64,000 nt of DNA from Nitrobacter vulgaris (GCF_031453995.1 NZ_JAVDPZ010000016.1:1-64000), one strand, 5' to 3'; shown: positions 8,144 through 17,393, counted from the first letter of the stretch. The notes: generated from the letters alone by a model not told the origin. Numbers and translations are program-made.

Positions 8144-8299
8144 TCAGAACGGATGGACAGCGAGCGAGCCGAATACCACTGCGGCGATCAGGGCGAGCGA
8201 GCCATAGAGTGCAAGTGTCTGGAGCCGTAACACGGTTCGCTCGGTTCGCTCATTCAGGCTACGGGCGCTAACGTTCAGGCGGTCAGATCGTTGTTGCAT
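8144..8299 (-). CDS. Small single-pass membrane protein (51 residues)
   Basis: Read on the minus strand from ATG 8299, this short gene encodes MQQRSDRLNVSARSLNER followed by a polar amphipathic stretch and one transmembrane helix (about residues 29-47, LALYGSLALIAAVVFGSLAV), ending at TGA 8144-8146. GGAGGG lies 7 bases upstream of the ATG, an excellent ribosome binding site, which together with the composition makes this a real gene despite its size. I believe similar short proteins occur in related Bradyrhizobiaceae, but no function is known to me. Confidence 0.65.
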   Translation of the reverse strand: MQQRSDRLNVSARSLNERTERTVLRLQTLALYGSLALIAAVVFGSLAVHPF

Positions 8300-8484
8300 C
8301 TTCGGCCCTCCGGCTCAACACGGGCTAACAATGAACGACGGTTCCCATCAGAGGCAAGGTAGTAGAGGAAAATAACGATACGATTCTTCAAAACGCGGCA
8401 TATCCAGACAGAAATTCTACCCTCCCCGTTGTACGAAAAATTCAATTCGCGGGTGGTCCAGATGCTGCGCTGCGAGACGTGCTT

Positions 8485-9459
8485 TTACGGCTTGAGGATT
8501 ATGGCTCCTGTCGTCCGGCGACTTTCCAGCTCCGTTTGAGCTTTCGCCGCGTCCTTCAGTGCGTAGGCATGATTGATCTGAATGTGCAGCTTGCCATTGA
8601 TGACGGCGGCGAACAGCGTATCGGCGCCTTCAAGAAGCTCACTGCGCGTCGCCACATAGTCGTTCAGCTTCGGACGTGTGGCAAACAGTGAGCCATGATT
8701 GGAAAGTTCGGCCAATGCAAACGGCGGCACTCGACCTGAAGCGTTGCCGAAACTGACGAATAGTCCGCGCGGCCGCAAGCAGGATAGCGAGCCTGGAAAC
8801 GTGGCCTTGCCGACGCCGTCGTAGACCACGTCGCACAATTCGTTGCGGCTGATCTGTTTGACGCGCGCGACAAAATCCTCCTCCTCGTAGAGGATGACGT
8901 GATCGCAGCCATTGGCCAGCGCGAGATCCGCCTTGGCCTTCGACCCTACGGTGCCGATGACGTTCGCGCCAAGCGCCTTCGCCCACTGGCAGGCGAGAAG
9001 CCCGATGCCGCCTGCCGCAGCATGGATCAGCACACGATGACCGTGCTCGACCTTGAAGGTCTTGTGCAGGAGATACCAGACCGTCAGCCCCTTAAGCATC
9101 AGCACCGCGCCCTGCTCGTAGGTGATGTGGTCGGGCAGTTTAACCAGCTTGTCCGCCGGGATATTGCGGTCGGTCGCATAACCGCCAAGATCAAAATAGT
9201 AAGCGACGCGGTCACCGGGATGAAAATTGGTGACCCCCGGTCCAACGGAGACGACTTCGCCAGCCGCTTCATTGCCGACGATAAACGGCGTAGCCGGCAT
9301 CTTGTAGAGCCCGCTGCGATAGTACACGTCGATGAAATTCAGGCCGATCGCATGTTGTTTGATGCGAACCTCGCCTTGTTCCGGCGCGGGTAAGTCCACG
9401 GCCTCATAGACAAGCGCCTCGGGACCGCCGACCTGATGAACGCGTACCGCCCTGGTCAT
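8485..9459 (-). CDS. Zinc-independent quinone oxidoreductase (MDR family)
   Basis: The 324-residue protein is a medium-chain dehydrogenase/reductase of the QOR type, an NADPH-dependent quinone reductase. An N-terminal GroES-like domain (GLNFIDVYYRSGLYKMP, PGDRVAYY) is followed by the Rossmann nucleotide-binding motif AAAGGIGLLACQWAKALGA. Catalytic zinc ligands of alcohol dehydrogenases are absent, as expected for this subgroup. The start at 9459 follows GGGAGAGGG; the frame open to 9615 is not conserved. It lies 79 bases after terC on the same strand. Confidence 0.88.
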   Translation of the reverse strand: MTRAVRVHQVGGPEALVYEAVDLPAPEQGEVRIKQHAIGLNFIDVYYRSGLYKMPATPFIVGNEAAGEVVSVGPGVTNFHPGDRVAYYFDLGGYATDRNIPADKLVKLPDHITYEQGAVLMLKGLTVWYLLHKTFKVEHGHRVLIHAAAGGIGLLACQWAKALGANVIGTVGSKAKADLALANGCDHVILYEEEDFVARVKQISRNELCDVVYDGVGKATFPGSLSCLRPRGLFVSFGNASGRVPPFALAELSNHGSLFATRPKLNDYVATRSELLEGADTLFAAVINGKLHIQINHAYALKDAAKAQTELESRRTTGAIILKP

Positions 9460-9538
9460 CGTCCCTCTCCCTGCCTTTTGCATCAAGAGCGAAAGACATT
9501 GGACTGATGTTGTCAACCAGCGAAACGCCTCCAGGAAC

Positions 9539-10264
9539 TCAGCCGCCCGCCTTCTCGCGATTGCGCCTCGCGAGCACGTTGAACATTTCCACTGCCGCGG
9601 AGAAAGCCATCGCAAAGTAGATATAGGCGCGCGGGATGTGGAAATGGAATCCGTCGGCCACGAGCGCGACCCCGATCAGCACCAGAAACGCCAGCGCCAG
9701 CATCTTGGTTGTTGGGTGTTTGCTGACAAACCGGGAAACCGGCCCCGACGCTAGGTACATGACGAAACATGCGATGATGACGGCTGCGATCATGATCTCG
9801 AGATCTTTCGCCATGCCGATCGCGGTGATGATGGAGTCAAGAGAAAACACCAGATCGATGATAATGATCTGCACGATGACCCAAAAAAACGCGCGTGGTT
9901 TCGGTGCTTCGCGCACCTCGTGTTCTCGAACTTCCACCTCTCCATGAATCTCGTGCGTGGCCTTGGCGATCAGGAACAAGCCGCCGCCGACCAGGATGAT
10001 GTCGCGCCAGGAAAATGCGAAGTCTTGCACCGTTAGCACCGGCTCGGTCAGGCCGATCAGCCAGACCAGAACGGTCAGTAGAGCAATGCGGAAGATCACC
10101 GCCAGCGCCAGGCCGATCTGGCGCGCGCGCTTTGCCTGCTTGGGCGGAATACGCGAAACGATCACCGACAGGAAAATGACATTGTCGATGCCCAACACGA
10201 TCTCGAGCACAGTCAGCGTCAACAGTGCAGCCCATGCTTCGGGGCTGGTCAGCAGTTCAATCAT
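9539..10264 (-). CDS. TerC-family integral membrane protein
   Basis: This 241-residue protein has about seven membrane helices and the TerC hallmarks LGIDNVIFLSVI near residue 25 and FSLDSIITAIGMAKD in the middle, each with the conserved acidic residues in the membrane thought to bind metal. Homologues have been linked to tellurium resistance and to manganese export or metallation of exported enzymes. The ATG at 10264 overlaps the end of the pcs gene by eight bases, so the two are translationally coupled. Confidence 0.85.
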   Translation of the reverse strand: MIELLTSPEAWAALLTLTVLEIVLGIDNVIFLSVIVSRIPPKQAKRARQIGLALAVIFRIALLTVLVWLIGLTEPVLTVQDFAFSWRDIILVGGGLFLIAKATHEIHGEVEVREHEVREAPKPRAFFWVIVQIIIIDLVFSLDSIITAIGMAKDLEIMIAAVIIACFVMYLASGPVSRFVSKHPTTKMLALAFLVLIGVALVADGFHFHIPRAYIYFAMAFSAAVEMFNVLARRNREKAGG

Positions 10265-10994
10265 CAATTTCTGGCCTCAGGAGACGGATCACGACATCGC
10301 CACAGACGATGTAGAGCGCAATGGCGCAAAGCACGGCGGTGACCGGCATTGCCACATTGAAATCGTTGGCAATGGTCATCATCGCAAGCGCAGCCCATAC
10401 AGCGATCAGCGACAGATTGAAACCGCGAAACCGCTTCACCCGTACCGGATGTAATACCTTGAAGGGAACGAAAGTCAGTACGATAAGCGCAGCGATGGCG
10501 AACGCCGACGCCGCCGGCGATGGACGCAGCAGAAACAGATAAAACGCCGCGGCATTCCAGAGCGCCGGAAAGCCGCGAAAGTGGTTGTCCTCTGTCTTCA
10601 TTCGGCGATCGGAAAAATAGAGTGCGCTGCTGATCACAATGCCTACACCCAGCAACGGTGCGGCGAGCGGAAGCAGCAGGCCGCTCGCGGTAATGGCATA
10701 GGCCGGAACGAATACGTAAGTGAGGAAGTCGACAACCAGATCCAGGGTTTCTCCGGACCAGTTTGGCTGCATTGCTTCGACATTCAGCCGCCGCGCCATC
10801 GGCCCATCCAGGCCATCGATCAGGAGCGCGAGACCAAGCCAAGTAAACACGGCTGTCCAGTGCTCTCGCACCGCTTCCAGCATGGCGAGCAGCGCAATTC
10901 CGGCCCCACTAGCTGTGAAGACATGGACGAACAGCGCGGCAGCGCGCGACGTTCCGGGTCCGGGTGGCGGGGCCTGCCGGCTTGGGTGGCTCAT
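10257..10994 (-). CDS. pcs: Phosphatidylcholine synthase
   Basis: This 245-residue inner-membrane enzyme condenses choline with CDP-diacylglycerol to make phosphatidylcholine, a pathway typical of host-associated alphaproteobacteria. The CDP-alcohol phosphatidyltransferase signature is intact: DGLDGPMARR, then GETLDLVVD with the two last aspartates. About seven membrane helices follow. ATG 10994 is preferred; an in-frame GTG six bases earlier is possible. It is divergent from the ubiquinone hydroxylase gene and overlaps terC. Confidence 0.9.
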   Translation of the reverse strand: MSHPSRQAPPPGPGTSRAAALFVHVFTASGAGIALLAMLEAVREHWTAVFTWLGLALLIDGLDGPMARRLNVEAMQPNWSGETLDLVVDFLTYVFVPAYAITASGLLLPLAAPLLGVGIVISSALYFSDRRMKTEDNHFRGFPALWNAAAFYLFLLRPSPAASAFAIAALIVLTFVPFKVLHPVRVKRFRGFNLSLIAVWAALAMMTIANDFNVAMPVTAVLCAIALYIVCGDVVIRLLRPEIDD

Positions 10995-11144
10995 TTGCAC
11001 ATCTTGCTATCAGGAATCGGACCGGTTTGTATAATGGTCGTTGCGGCGTTCCGCCGCGCGAGTGATTGGAAACGACTCCTGCTGGCTACGGCAATGCTCG
11101 TCTGCGGGCTTGAAAATGTCGCTGCGAATGCCGATTGTTGATCC

Positions 11145-12371
11145 ATGAATGAGAGTACGAAACCGGTTGCGATCTTTGATGTCGCGGTGGTGGGTGGGGG
11201 GCCTGCCGGATTGGCTGCCGCGATCGCCCTCTCCCGTGCCGGTGCACGGACGGCGCTGATCGCGCGGCGCGTTGGCTATGGCGATAATCGGACGACGGCC
11301 CTGCTCGGCGGTTCCGTCGATCTTTTGCGGCAGCTTGATGTATGGCCCCGCTGCGAGGCCGATGCCGCCGCGCTCCGTGTCATGCGGCTCGTCGACGATA
11401 CCCGGCGTCTTATCCGGGCTCCGGAGGTGCGTTTCTCCTCCGACGAGATCGGGCTCGATGCGTTCGGCTATAACATTGAAAACCGCACGCTGATGGCCGC
11501 CATGGAGGCGCGAGCCGTGGAAGCGGAAAACCTCACGCGGATCGACGGCGAGGCCGAGCACGTCACGCCGGACGATACTGTCGTCACCATTACAACCCGG
11601 CAGGGAGAGACGTTAACCGCTCGTCTGGCTATCGGCGCCGATGGGCGGCAGTCGCTCTGCCGCAAGGCTGCGGGCATCGGCGTCACACGTCGCGCGCTCG
11701 ATCAGGCTGCATTGACGTTCAACGTTGCGCACAGCCGGCCGCACAAGAACATTTCCACCGAATTTCACACGCCGCATGGCCCCTGCGTTTTCGTGCCGTT
11801 GCCCGGAGACCGCTCCAGCGTCGTTTGGGTCGCCTCTCCGAAGGAGGCGGCACGGCTCGCTGCGCTAACCGACGACGAGTTGGTCGAAGCCGCCGAACGG
11901 CAATCGCATTCGATCTTGGGACGGCTTCAGGTCGGCCAAGGGCGGAGTGTGTTTCCGCTAGGGATCGAGCAACCAGCGCGCTTTGCAAGCAACCGCATTG
12001 TACTGGTTGGCGAAGCCGCCCATGTACTACCGCCGATCGGCGCGCAGGGGCTGAACCTGGGCCTGCGTGATGCCGCCGATATCGCAGACGTTGTCCGCGA
12101 CGCTCTCTCTTCCGGAAAGGATCCGGGTGCATCTCAGACTCTTGCGCGATTTGAAACGGCGCGGCGCAGCGACGTCCTAAGCCGGACGTTCGCGATCGAC
12201 ATGGCAAATCGGTCGCTGCTGAGCGATTTCCTGCCGATCCAGACTGCACGCGCGCTCGGGCTGCACCTGATCAGCAAGGTCGGCCCGCTCCGGCGCCTTG
12301 CCATGCGCGAAGGTCTTTCGCCGTCGTGGCGGCAACGTCCATACGGAGAAACCGGATTTGGCTCAGCTTGA
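11145..12371 (+). CDS. FAD-dependent ubiquinone-biosynthesis hydroxylase (UbiH/UbiF/Coq6 family)
   Basis: The 408-residue protein is a flavoprotein aromatic monooxygenase. It has the FAD-binding GxGxxG at the N-terminus (VVGGGPAGLAAAIALSRAG, residues 14-32), the ADGRQSLCR motif in the middle and the GEAAHVLPPIGAQGLNLGLRD motif near residue 290, which is the family's second FAD-ribose motif with Glu in place of the usual Asp. It should hydroxylate a ring position of the ubiquinone precursor; which position cannot be told from sequence. It stands alone, with about 150 bases separating it from the divergent pcs. Confidence 0.87.
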   Translation: MNESTKPVAIFDVAVVGGGPAGLAAAIALSRAGARTALIARRVGYGDNRTTALLGGSVDLLRQLDVWPRCEADAAALRVMRLVDDTRRLIRAPEVRFSSDEIGLDAFGYNIENRTLMAAMEARAVEAENLTRIDGEAEHVTPDDTVVTITTRQGETLTARLAIGADGRQSLCRKAAGIGVTRRALDQAALTFNVAHSRPHKNISTEFHTPHGPCVFVPLPGDRSSVVWVASPKEAARLAALTDDELVEAAERQSHSILGRLQVGQGRSVFPLGIEQPARFASNRIVLVGEAAHVLPPIGAQGLNLGLRDAADIADVVRDALSSGKDPGASQTLARFETARRSDVLSRTFAIDMANRSLLSDFLPIQTARALGLHLISKVGPLRRLAMREGLSPSWRQRPYGETGFGSA

Positions 12372-12461
12372 ACGGCCGCCTCGGCCATCCCGGTTAGCGG
12401 AACCCAATTCACTCGGTTTTGCCTCTAGCTTAGGCCGCAATCCTGGTCTATTCGACCAAGG

Positions 12462-12794
12462 ATGATGAAAGCGCGTATCGCCAAATTCCAGATCGGCCAA
12501 ATCGTTCGCCATCGGATTTTTTCGTTTCGTGGCGTGATCTTCGATATCGATCCGGTCTTCAACAACACGGAAGAATGGTGGCTCTCGATCCCGGAGAATG
12601 TCCGGCCGCACAAGGACCAGCCGTTCTACCATCTGCTTGCCGAGAATGCGGATTCCGAATACGTGGCTTATGTGTCCGAGCAGAACCTTCTGCCAGACGA
12701 TTCTGGCGAACCAATTCGGCATTCGCAGGTCACAGAAATTTTCGTCAAGGACAAGTCCGGGGGCTATCGCCCTCGCAACCCGTCCCTGAACTGA
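12462..12794 (+). CDS. hspQ: Heat-shock protein HspQ
   Basis: This 110-residue protein carries the YccV/hemimethylated-DNA-binding fold: AKFQIGQIVRHRIFSFRGVIFDIDP, then EEWWLSIPENVRPHKDQPFYHLLAEN and YVAYVSEQNLLPD. In enterobacteria HspQ is a specificity factor and substrate for Lon protease. Two consecutive ATGs (12462 and 12465) follow an AAGG; either could be used. A terminator follows 21 bases after the stop codon. Confidence 0.9.
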   Translation: MMKARIAKFQIGQIVRHRIFSFRGVIFDIDPVFNNTEEWWLSIPENVRPHKDQPFYHLLAENADSEYVAYVSEQNLLPDDSGEPIRHSQVTEIFVKDKSGGYRPRNPSLN

Positions 12795-12814
12795 GGGCGT
12801 AGTTACTCGTCAAC

Positions 12815-12845
12815 AAAAAAAGCGCTCCGCGAGGAGCGCTTTTTC
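12815..12845. terminator. Bidirectional rho-independent terminator
   Basis: The perfect 8-bp stem AGCGCTCC (12821-12828) with GGAGCGCT (12833-12840) has a GCGA tetraloop, flanked by seven A on the left and four T on the right. It can therefore terminate hspQ from the left and the IalB-family gene from the right. Confidence 0.92.
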
Positions 12846-12865
12846 ATTTGCGTGTTTGAAAAAAT

Positions 12866-13639
12866 CTATTGCTTGGCGGTAGGTGCGCCGGCGCTCTGCT
12901 GAGTAGCTTCGAGTTTCGCGCGTGCCTCAGCGGCTCGCTTTTGCAGTTCTTCCTGGAGTTTCTTCTGGGTCTCCTCGAACACCTTGGGGTCGGTCGGCGG
13001 GCCGTCATAGGCCTTCGCGAACTCAGCGAGCGGCAGCGGCAGCGTCAGCGGAGCCCCGTTGGAATTGATCGCCTGCACAATCAGGTTCTGGCCCTTCTTC
13101 ATGTGGCCGAGCATATCCGCTGTCAGTTCATAATCAGACATGCAGCCGTTGGTGAAGCAGATCACGTAAGGACTCTGCTGCGGCGGATTACTGTCGATAA
13201 TGATCCGCGTTCCGTGGACCAGCTGCATCCCGAGCGGCAGCGTCACGCGAAGAATCTTCTTCGGCTCGCCTTCGGGCTCGATGATGACCGCTGCGATCAC
13301 AGGTTGGCCGGATTCGATCCGTCCATCCTTGCCGGTGAAACACACCTGCTTGGCCTTCTCGTCCTTCCCCTTCAGGCAGAACTTGGTCCAGGGCGCATAG
13401 ATCAGCTGTACCTGCTGGTCGGCTGGCGCTGCCTGAGTCGCCGGCGCTGCCTGAGTTGCTGGCGCCGCCTGAGTCGCTGGCGCTCCCTTTGCGGCCCCCG
13501 GTTTGCCTTTGGATGAGGCGGGCGCTTGCTGAGCGAAAGCGTCCGACACAAATGGAGCGGCTACGAGCGTCACCGCGGCGAACAAGGCAAAGGCTCGTCC
13601 GCGAGGCAAAGCGGACGCGGTCAAAAGACGAAAATTCAT
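12866..13639 (-). CDS. Invasion-associated locus B (IalB) family protein
   Basis: The 257-residue product has a signal peptide (through about residue 37, SDAFAQ), a low-complexity linker containing three copies of ATQAAP, and an IalB domain from about residue 75 (IYAPWTKFCLKG, then KILRVTLPLGMQLVHGTRI and ICFTNGCMSDYELT). Cysteines at the expected positions may form disulfides. The C-terminus is a charged helix rich in Lys, Glu and Gln. IalB is an outer-membrane or periplasmic protein linked to erythrocyte invasion in Bartonella; in free-living relatives the role is unknown. The start at 13639 has an AGGAAAGGG about 10 bases upstream. Confidence 0.85.
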   Translation of the reverse strand: MNFRLLTASALPRGRAFALFAAVTLVAAPFVSDAFAQQAPASSKGKPGAAKGAPATQAAPATQAAPATQAAPADQQVQLIYAPWTKFCLKGKDEKAKQVCFTGKDGRIESGQPVIAAVIIEPEGEPKKILRVTLPLGMQLVHGTRIIIDSNPPQQSPYVICFTNGCMSDYELTADMLGHMKKGQNLIVQAINSNGAPLTLPLPLAEFAKAYDGPPTDPKVFEETQKKLQEELQKRAAEARAKLEATQQSAGAPTAKQ

Positions 13640-14008
13640 TGCGGAAAACCCTTTCCTGAACGCCAACGGTCTCGATTCTAACATTCGCATTTCGTTTCAG
13701 CGAGCCTTACGAATGTTTAGAATCGAAGGACCGCTTGCAACCCAATTGCTGGTGGAGTTTCGAATTCGACATTCGCGTTCCCGACGCGGTCGGCTGGCGA
13801 AAATATCGAATTCACTCCACTAGGACCCGCCCCCCGAAGGGCGGGCGTCGGCGCAGACCATTCGGCGGCTGTCTCTTAGTGAAATGAGGCGGTTACGTGA
13901 CGGTTCGCACTATCATGGACAATTGCCCGCCTTCAATACTAGGGCGCATAAAAAGATCAATGGCAACATACGTTTTTTGACATCCCTTCAAACCGCGTCG
14001 CGGCGGTT
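13640..14008. other. Intergenic region between IalB and YejA-like genes
   Basis: This 369-base region holds a 7-bp hairpin, CCCGCCC (13826-13832) with GGGCGGG (13839-13845), not followed by a T-run, and no gene I can support. It must contain the divergent promoters. Confidence 0.35.
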
Positions 14009-15886
14009 GTGATAAAATTTTCTGTGCGTAAGTTCGAATCAAAACGGATCCGGTGTTTTCGATCGATACCGCGTTACCGCGGCCGGACAGGAGTGTGTCT
14101 GGCGCTCGCAGTCGGGCTGCTCGCTGCCGGATACCAAGGAGTTGCGGCGAATCCCGGCTACGCCATCGCAATGCATGGCAAACCGGTCTTGCCGCCTGAT
14201 TTCAGCCAGATGCCCTATGCCAATCCGGACGCTCCCAAGGGTGGTCAGCTGGTTCAGAGTGTTCCCGGTAGCTTCGATAGCCTCAATCCCTTCATCGTCA
14301 AAGGCGTCGCTCTCCAGCAAATTCGAGGGTTCGTGGTCGAGAGCCTGATGGCCCGAGGCAACGACGAACCTTTCACGCTCTATGGCCTGCTGGCGGACAA
14401 GATTGAAACCGACGATGCCCGAACTTACGCCACCTTCCACCTCAACCCGCTGGCGCGTTTTTACGACAAGCAACCCGTTCGTGCCGAAGACGTGCTCTTT
14501 TCCTGGCAACTCCTCCGGGACAAGGGCCGCCCCAATCATCGCCAGTATTATTCGAAAGTTGCAACGGCAGAGGCGATCGATGAATGGACGGTGCGTTTCG
14601 ATTTCGGTGGAACCGTGGATCGCGAGCTGCCCCTGATCCTTGGCTTGATGCCTATTTTGCCGAAACATGCCATCGATGCCGCTACTTTCGAACAGACCTC
14701 GATGACACCCCCGTTGGGGTCTGGGCCGTATCGCGTGACCTCAGTCAAGCCTGGCGCCAGTGTTACGCTGACGCGCAACCCGGACTACTGGGGGCGCGAC
14801 CTGCCGGTCAACCGCGGCCTGTGGAATTTCGATGAGATCAGGTTCGATTTTTATCGAGAAGCCAATAGTCAGTTCGAGGCCTTCAAGCGCGGTCTGTATG
14901 ATTTTCGTGTCGAGACTGAACCGCTGCGCTGGCACGAAGGGTACAATTTTCCGGCTGCGGGCAATGGCCAGCTCGTTCGCGAAGCCGTTAAGACCGGCCT
15001 GCCCGCGCCCTCGGAATATCTGGTGTTCAATACGGGACGGCCGATATTCTCCGATATTCGTGTCCGCGAGGCGCTGACGCTGCTATTCGATTTCGAGTGG
15101 ATCAACCGAAACTATTTTTTTGGACTTTACAGCCGCGTTGGCGGCTTCTTTGCAGGATCGGAGCTATCCGCCTACGCACGCGCTGCTGACGAAGGAGAGC
15201 GGTCGTTGCTGGAGCCATTTCCGTCGGCCGTGCAGCCCGACATTCTCGACGGCAGCTACCGCCTTCCGATGACCGATGGTTCGGGCCGGGACCGCGAGGC
15301 CTTGCGGGCTGCCCTCGCCCTTCTGTCGCAAGCGGGTTATGAGTTTGACGGCACGGTTTTACGTCACCGCTCAACCAAAGTGCCCCTCGCCTTTGAAATC
15401 CTGGTGACCACCCGTGATCAGGAGCGAATCGCGCTGACTTACGCGCGTGATCTGAAGCGGGCAGGCATTGACGTGTCCGTGCGCTCAGTCGATGGCGTAC
15501 AGTTCGATCAGCGTCGGCTCGGGTTTGATTTTGACATGATCCAGAATCGCTGGGATCAATCGCTGTCGCCCGGCAATGAACAGTCCTTCTACTGGGGTAG
15601 CGAAGCCGCCGACACTCCGGGTACCCGAAATTATATGGGCGTGAAGAACCCGGCGATCGATGCCATGATCGCAGCCATGCTCAAAGCCCGGCAGCGACCC
15701 GACTTCGTAGATGCGGTTCGCGCACTCGACCGGGTCCTGATGTCCGGATTTTATGCAATTCCGGTCTATAACGTTCGAGAACAATGGATCGCGCGCTGGA
15801 ATCGGATAGAACGACCAGCAGCGACCGCGTTGACTGGATATCTCCCTGAAACATGGTGGCGAAGGCCGCCGAAGCCGGGCAAGTGA
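14009..15886 (+). CDS. YejA-like periplasmic oligopeptide-binding protein (SBP family 5)
   Basis: This 625-residue protein is an ABC-transporter substrate-binding protein of family 5. Its mature N-terminus (YAIAMHGKPVLPPDFSQMPY, then NPDAPKGGQL and FDSLNPF) matches the YejA branch, which delivers oligopeptides such as microcin C to YejBEF. A hydrophobic segment near residues 29-46 is the export signal, preceded by an unusually long basic leader; a GTG at 14024 would shorten it. No permease or ATPase gene is nearby, so this is an orphan binding protein. It is followed 4 bases later by an ANL-family gene, suggesting one operon. Confidence 0.85.
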   Translation: MIKFSVRKFESKRIRCFRSIPRYRGRTGVCLALAVGLLAAGYQGVAANPGYAIAMHGKPVLPPDFSQMPYANPDAPKGGQLVQSVPGSFDSLNPFIVKGVALQQIRGFVVESLMARGNDEPFTLYGLLADKIETDDARTYATFHLNPLARFYDKQPVRAEDVLFSWQLLRDKGRPNHRQYYSKVATAEAIDEWTVRFDFGGTVDRELPLILGLMPILPKHAIDAATFEQTSMTPPLGSGPYRVTSVKPGASVTLTRNPDYWGRDLPVNRGLWNFDEIRFDFYREANSQFEAFKRGLYDFRVETEPLRWHEGYNFPAAGNGQLVREAVKTGLPAPSEYLVFNTGRPIFSDIRVREALTLLFDFEWINRNYFFGLYSRVGGFFAGSELSAYARAADEGERSLLEPFPSAVQPDILDGSYRLPMTDGSGRDREALRAALALLSQAGYEFDGTVLRHRSTKVPLAFEILVTTRDQERIALTYARDLKRAGIDVSVRSVDGVQFDQRRLGFDFDMIQNRWDQSLSPGNEQSFYWGSEAADTPGTRNYMGVKNPAIDAMIAAMLKARQRPDFVDAVRALDRVLMSGFYAIPVYNVREQWIARWNRIERPAATALTGYLPETWWRRPPKPGK

Positions 15887-15890
15887 CCTC

Positions 15891-17393
15891 GTGCTCCAGA
15901 ACAATCCATCGCCCACGCTGGATGAGCTATTCGACCGTATCCGTGCCCGGCAGCCGGATCAGCCGGCGCTGATTGATCCGCCCGACAAGTTGCGGGTTAC
16001 GGGACAACCGCCGCGGCGTCTGACCTTTGCCCAGGCAGATCGGGCCGTATCAGCGTTGGCGGCCCACTTTATCGACGCCGGTTTGCCGGCCAATTCGGTC
16101 ATAGCAGTACAATTGCCGAACACCATTGAATTGGTGCTGACAGTGCTTGCCGCCTATCGCGCCGGTCTGATCGTCGCGTTATTGCCCCAGCTTTGGCGGC
16201 AGGCTGAACTTACTGTTGCGATCAACCGAACGGGAGCGCGCGCGATCGTTGCCATGGGCAATATCGACGGTGTCGATCATGCCGATCTGGCGATGAATGC
16301 GGCTGCAGAGGTCTTTTCCGTCCGTCATGTCTGCGGATTCGGCAGCAATTTGCCGGAAGGAATGGTTCCGCTGGAAATTGCCGTCGATAGGAAAATCGAC
16401 AACTCGCGGCTCGCGATCCAGGATTCGCGCCGCGCCGCGCTGGTGACGTTCGAGGCCTCGGGCTCGGGCTTTCTCGCGGTGCCACGAACCCATGTAAACC
16501 TGATCGCCGCCGGGCTCGCCGTGTTTCTCGAGAGTGAATTGCCCCAGAGCGCAACAATTCTCTCGGCTCTCGCACCGTCGTCGTTCGCCGGACTGACTTC
16601 ATCGTTCGTGATGTGGCTGCTCAGCGGCGGCACGCTGGCGCTGCATCATCCCTTCGACGAGGATGTTCTTGCGCAGCAGATCGAGACCGAACGTTGCGAC
16701 ACGCTGGTCGCGCCGGCTCCGCTGGCATTGCGGATGGCGGAAGCCGGCGTTCTGTCATCCATGCCGAGCTTGCGTCATGTCGTCGGGCTCTGGCGGGTTC
16801 CGGAACAGGTGGGGTCGAGTGCGCTCTGGCCCGACAACGGGTGTCAGATGACGGACGTCTACCTGTTCGGCGAAGGGGGTCTTTTCGCGGCTCGCCGGGC
16901 GGAGGATGGCTCCCCTGCCCCAATCATGCCCGGTCCTTACCGGGCGCCGCCTCAGGTTCCCATATCATCGACGGCCGGCGAAATCGTTTTGACTCCGAAC
17001 GGAACGCTGGGGCTACGGGGACCGATGGTTCCGGTCGCGGCTTACGCCCCGTCGGAACGGCCGTCCGATGCCCTCGGCTCGCTGTCCCAGCCGGACTTCG
17101 TAGATACAGGCTATGCGGCACGGATCGATCGCGCCACAGGCGCCATCGCCATCACGGCCCCGCCCGCTGGTGTCATGGCCGTAGGTGGTTACAGGTTTCT
17201 TGAACCGGATCTCCAGGAGTGGGCACGACGGCTCGGACCGAGCGCCATGCTGACCGCGCTTCCCGACCGTCTGAGCGGCCATCGCCTTGCCGGGCGAGCC
17301 AGCGACAATACTCGCGCTCGCGAGGCGCTCACGGAACTGGGGTTGAACCCGTTGATGGTGGAAGCGTTTCGCGATCGTCGGGTGGCCGACTGA
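15891..17393 (+). CDS. ANL-superfamily acyl-CoA synthetase-like protein, probably not an active ligase
   Basis: The 500-residue protein has the overall layout of AMP-forming acyl-CoA synthetases: LTFAQADRAVSALAAHF at residues 44-60, VIAVQLPNTIELVLTVLAAYRAG at 70-92, and a late DFVDTGYAARIDRATGAI segment equivalent to the TGD motif. The phosphate-binding loop that normally reads like TSGTTGxPKG is replaced by TFEASGSGFLAVPRTH (186-201), without the repeated Thr-Gly or the Pro-Lys-Gly. The acceptor motif YGxTE is YLFGEGG, and I find no catalytic lysine near the C-terminus. It may be a pseudoenzyme or a diverged acyl-binding protein. The GTG start lies 4 bases after the YejA-like gene. Confidence 0.75.
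   Translation: MLQNNPSPTLDELFDRIRARQPDQPALIDPPDKLRVTGQPPRRLTFAQADRAVSALAAHFIDAGLPANSVIAVQLPNTIELVLTVLAAYRAGLIVALLPQLWRQAELTVAINRTGARAIVAMGNIDGVDHADLAMNAAAEVFSVRHVCGFGSNLPEGMVPLEIAVDRKIDNSRLAIQDSRRAALVTFEASGSGFLAVPRTHVNLIAAGLAVFLESELPQSATILSALAPSSFAGLTSSFVMWLLSGGTLALHHPFDEDVLAQQIETERCDTLVAPAPLALRMAEAGVLSSMPSLRHVVGLWRVPEQVGSSALWPDNGCQMTDVYLFGEGGLFAARRAEDGSPAPIMPGPYRAPPQVPISSTAGEIVLTPNGTLGLRGPMVPVAAYAPSERPSDALGSLSQPDFVDTGYAARIDRATGAIAITAPPAGVMAVGGYRFLEPDLQEWARRLGPSAMLTALPDRLSGHRLAGRASDNTRAREALTELGLNPLMVEAFRDRRVAD

Noticed and set aside
11034..11141. 35-residue frame just before the ubiquinone hydroxylase, with a signal-like stretch
   Set aside because: No ribosome binding site and no mature part; it ends three bases before the next ATG and is probably leader sequence.
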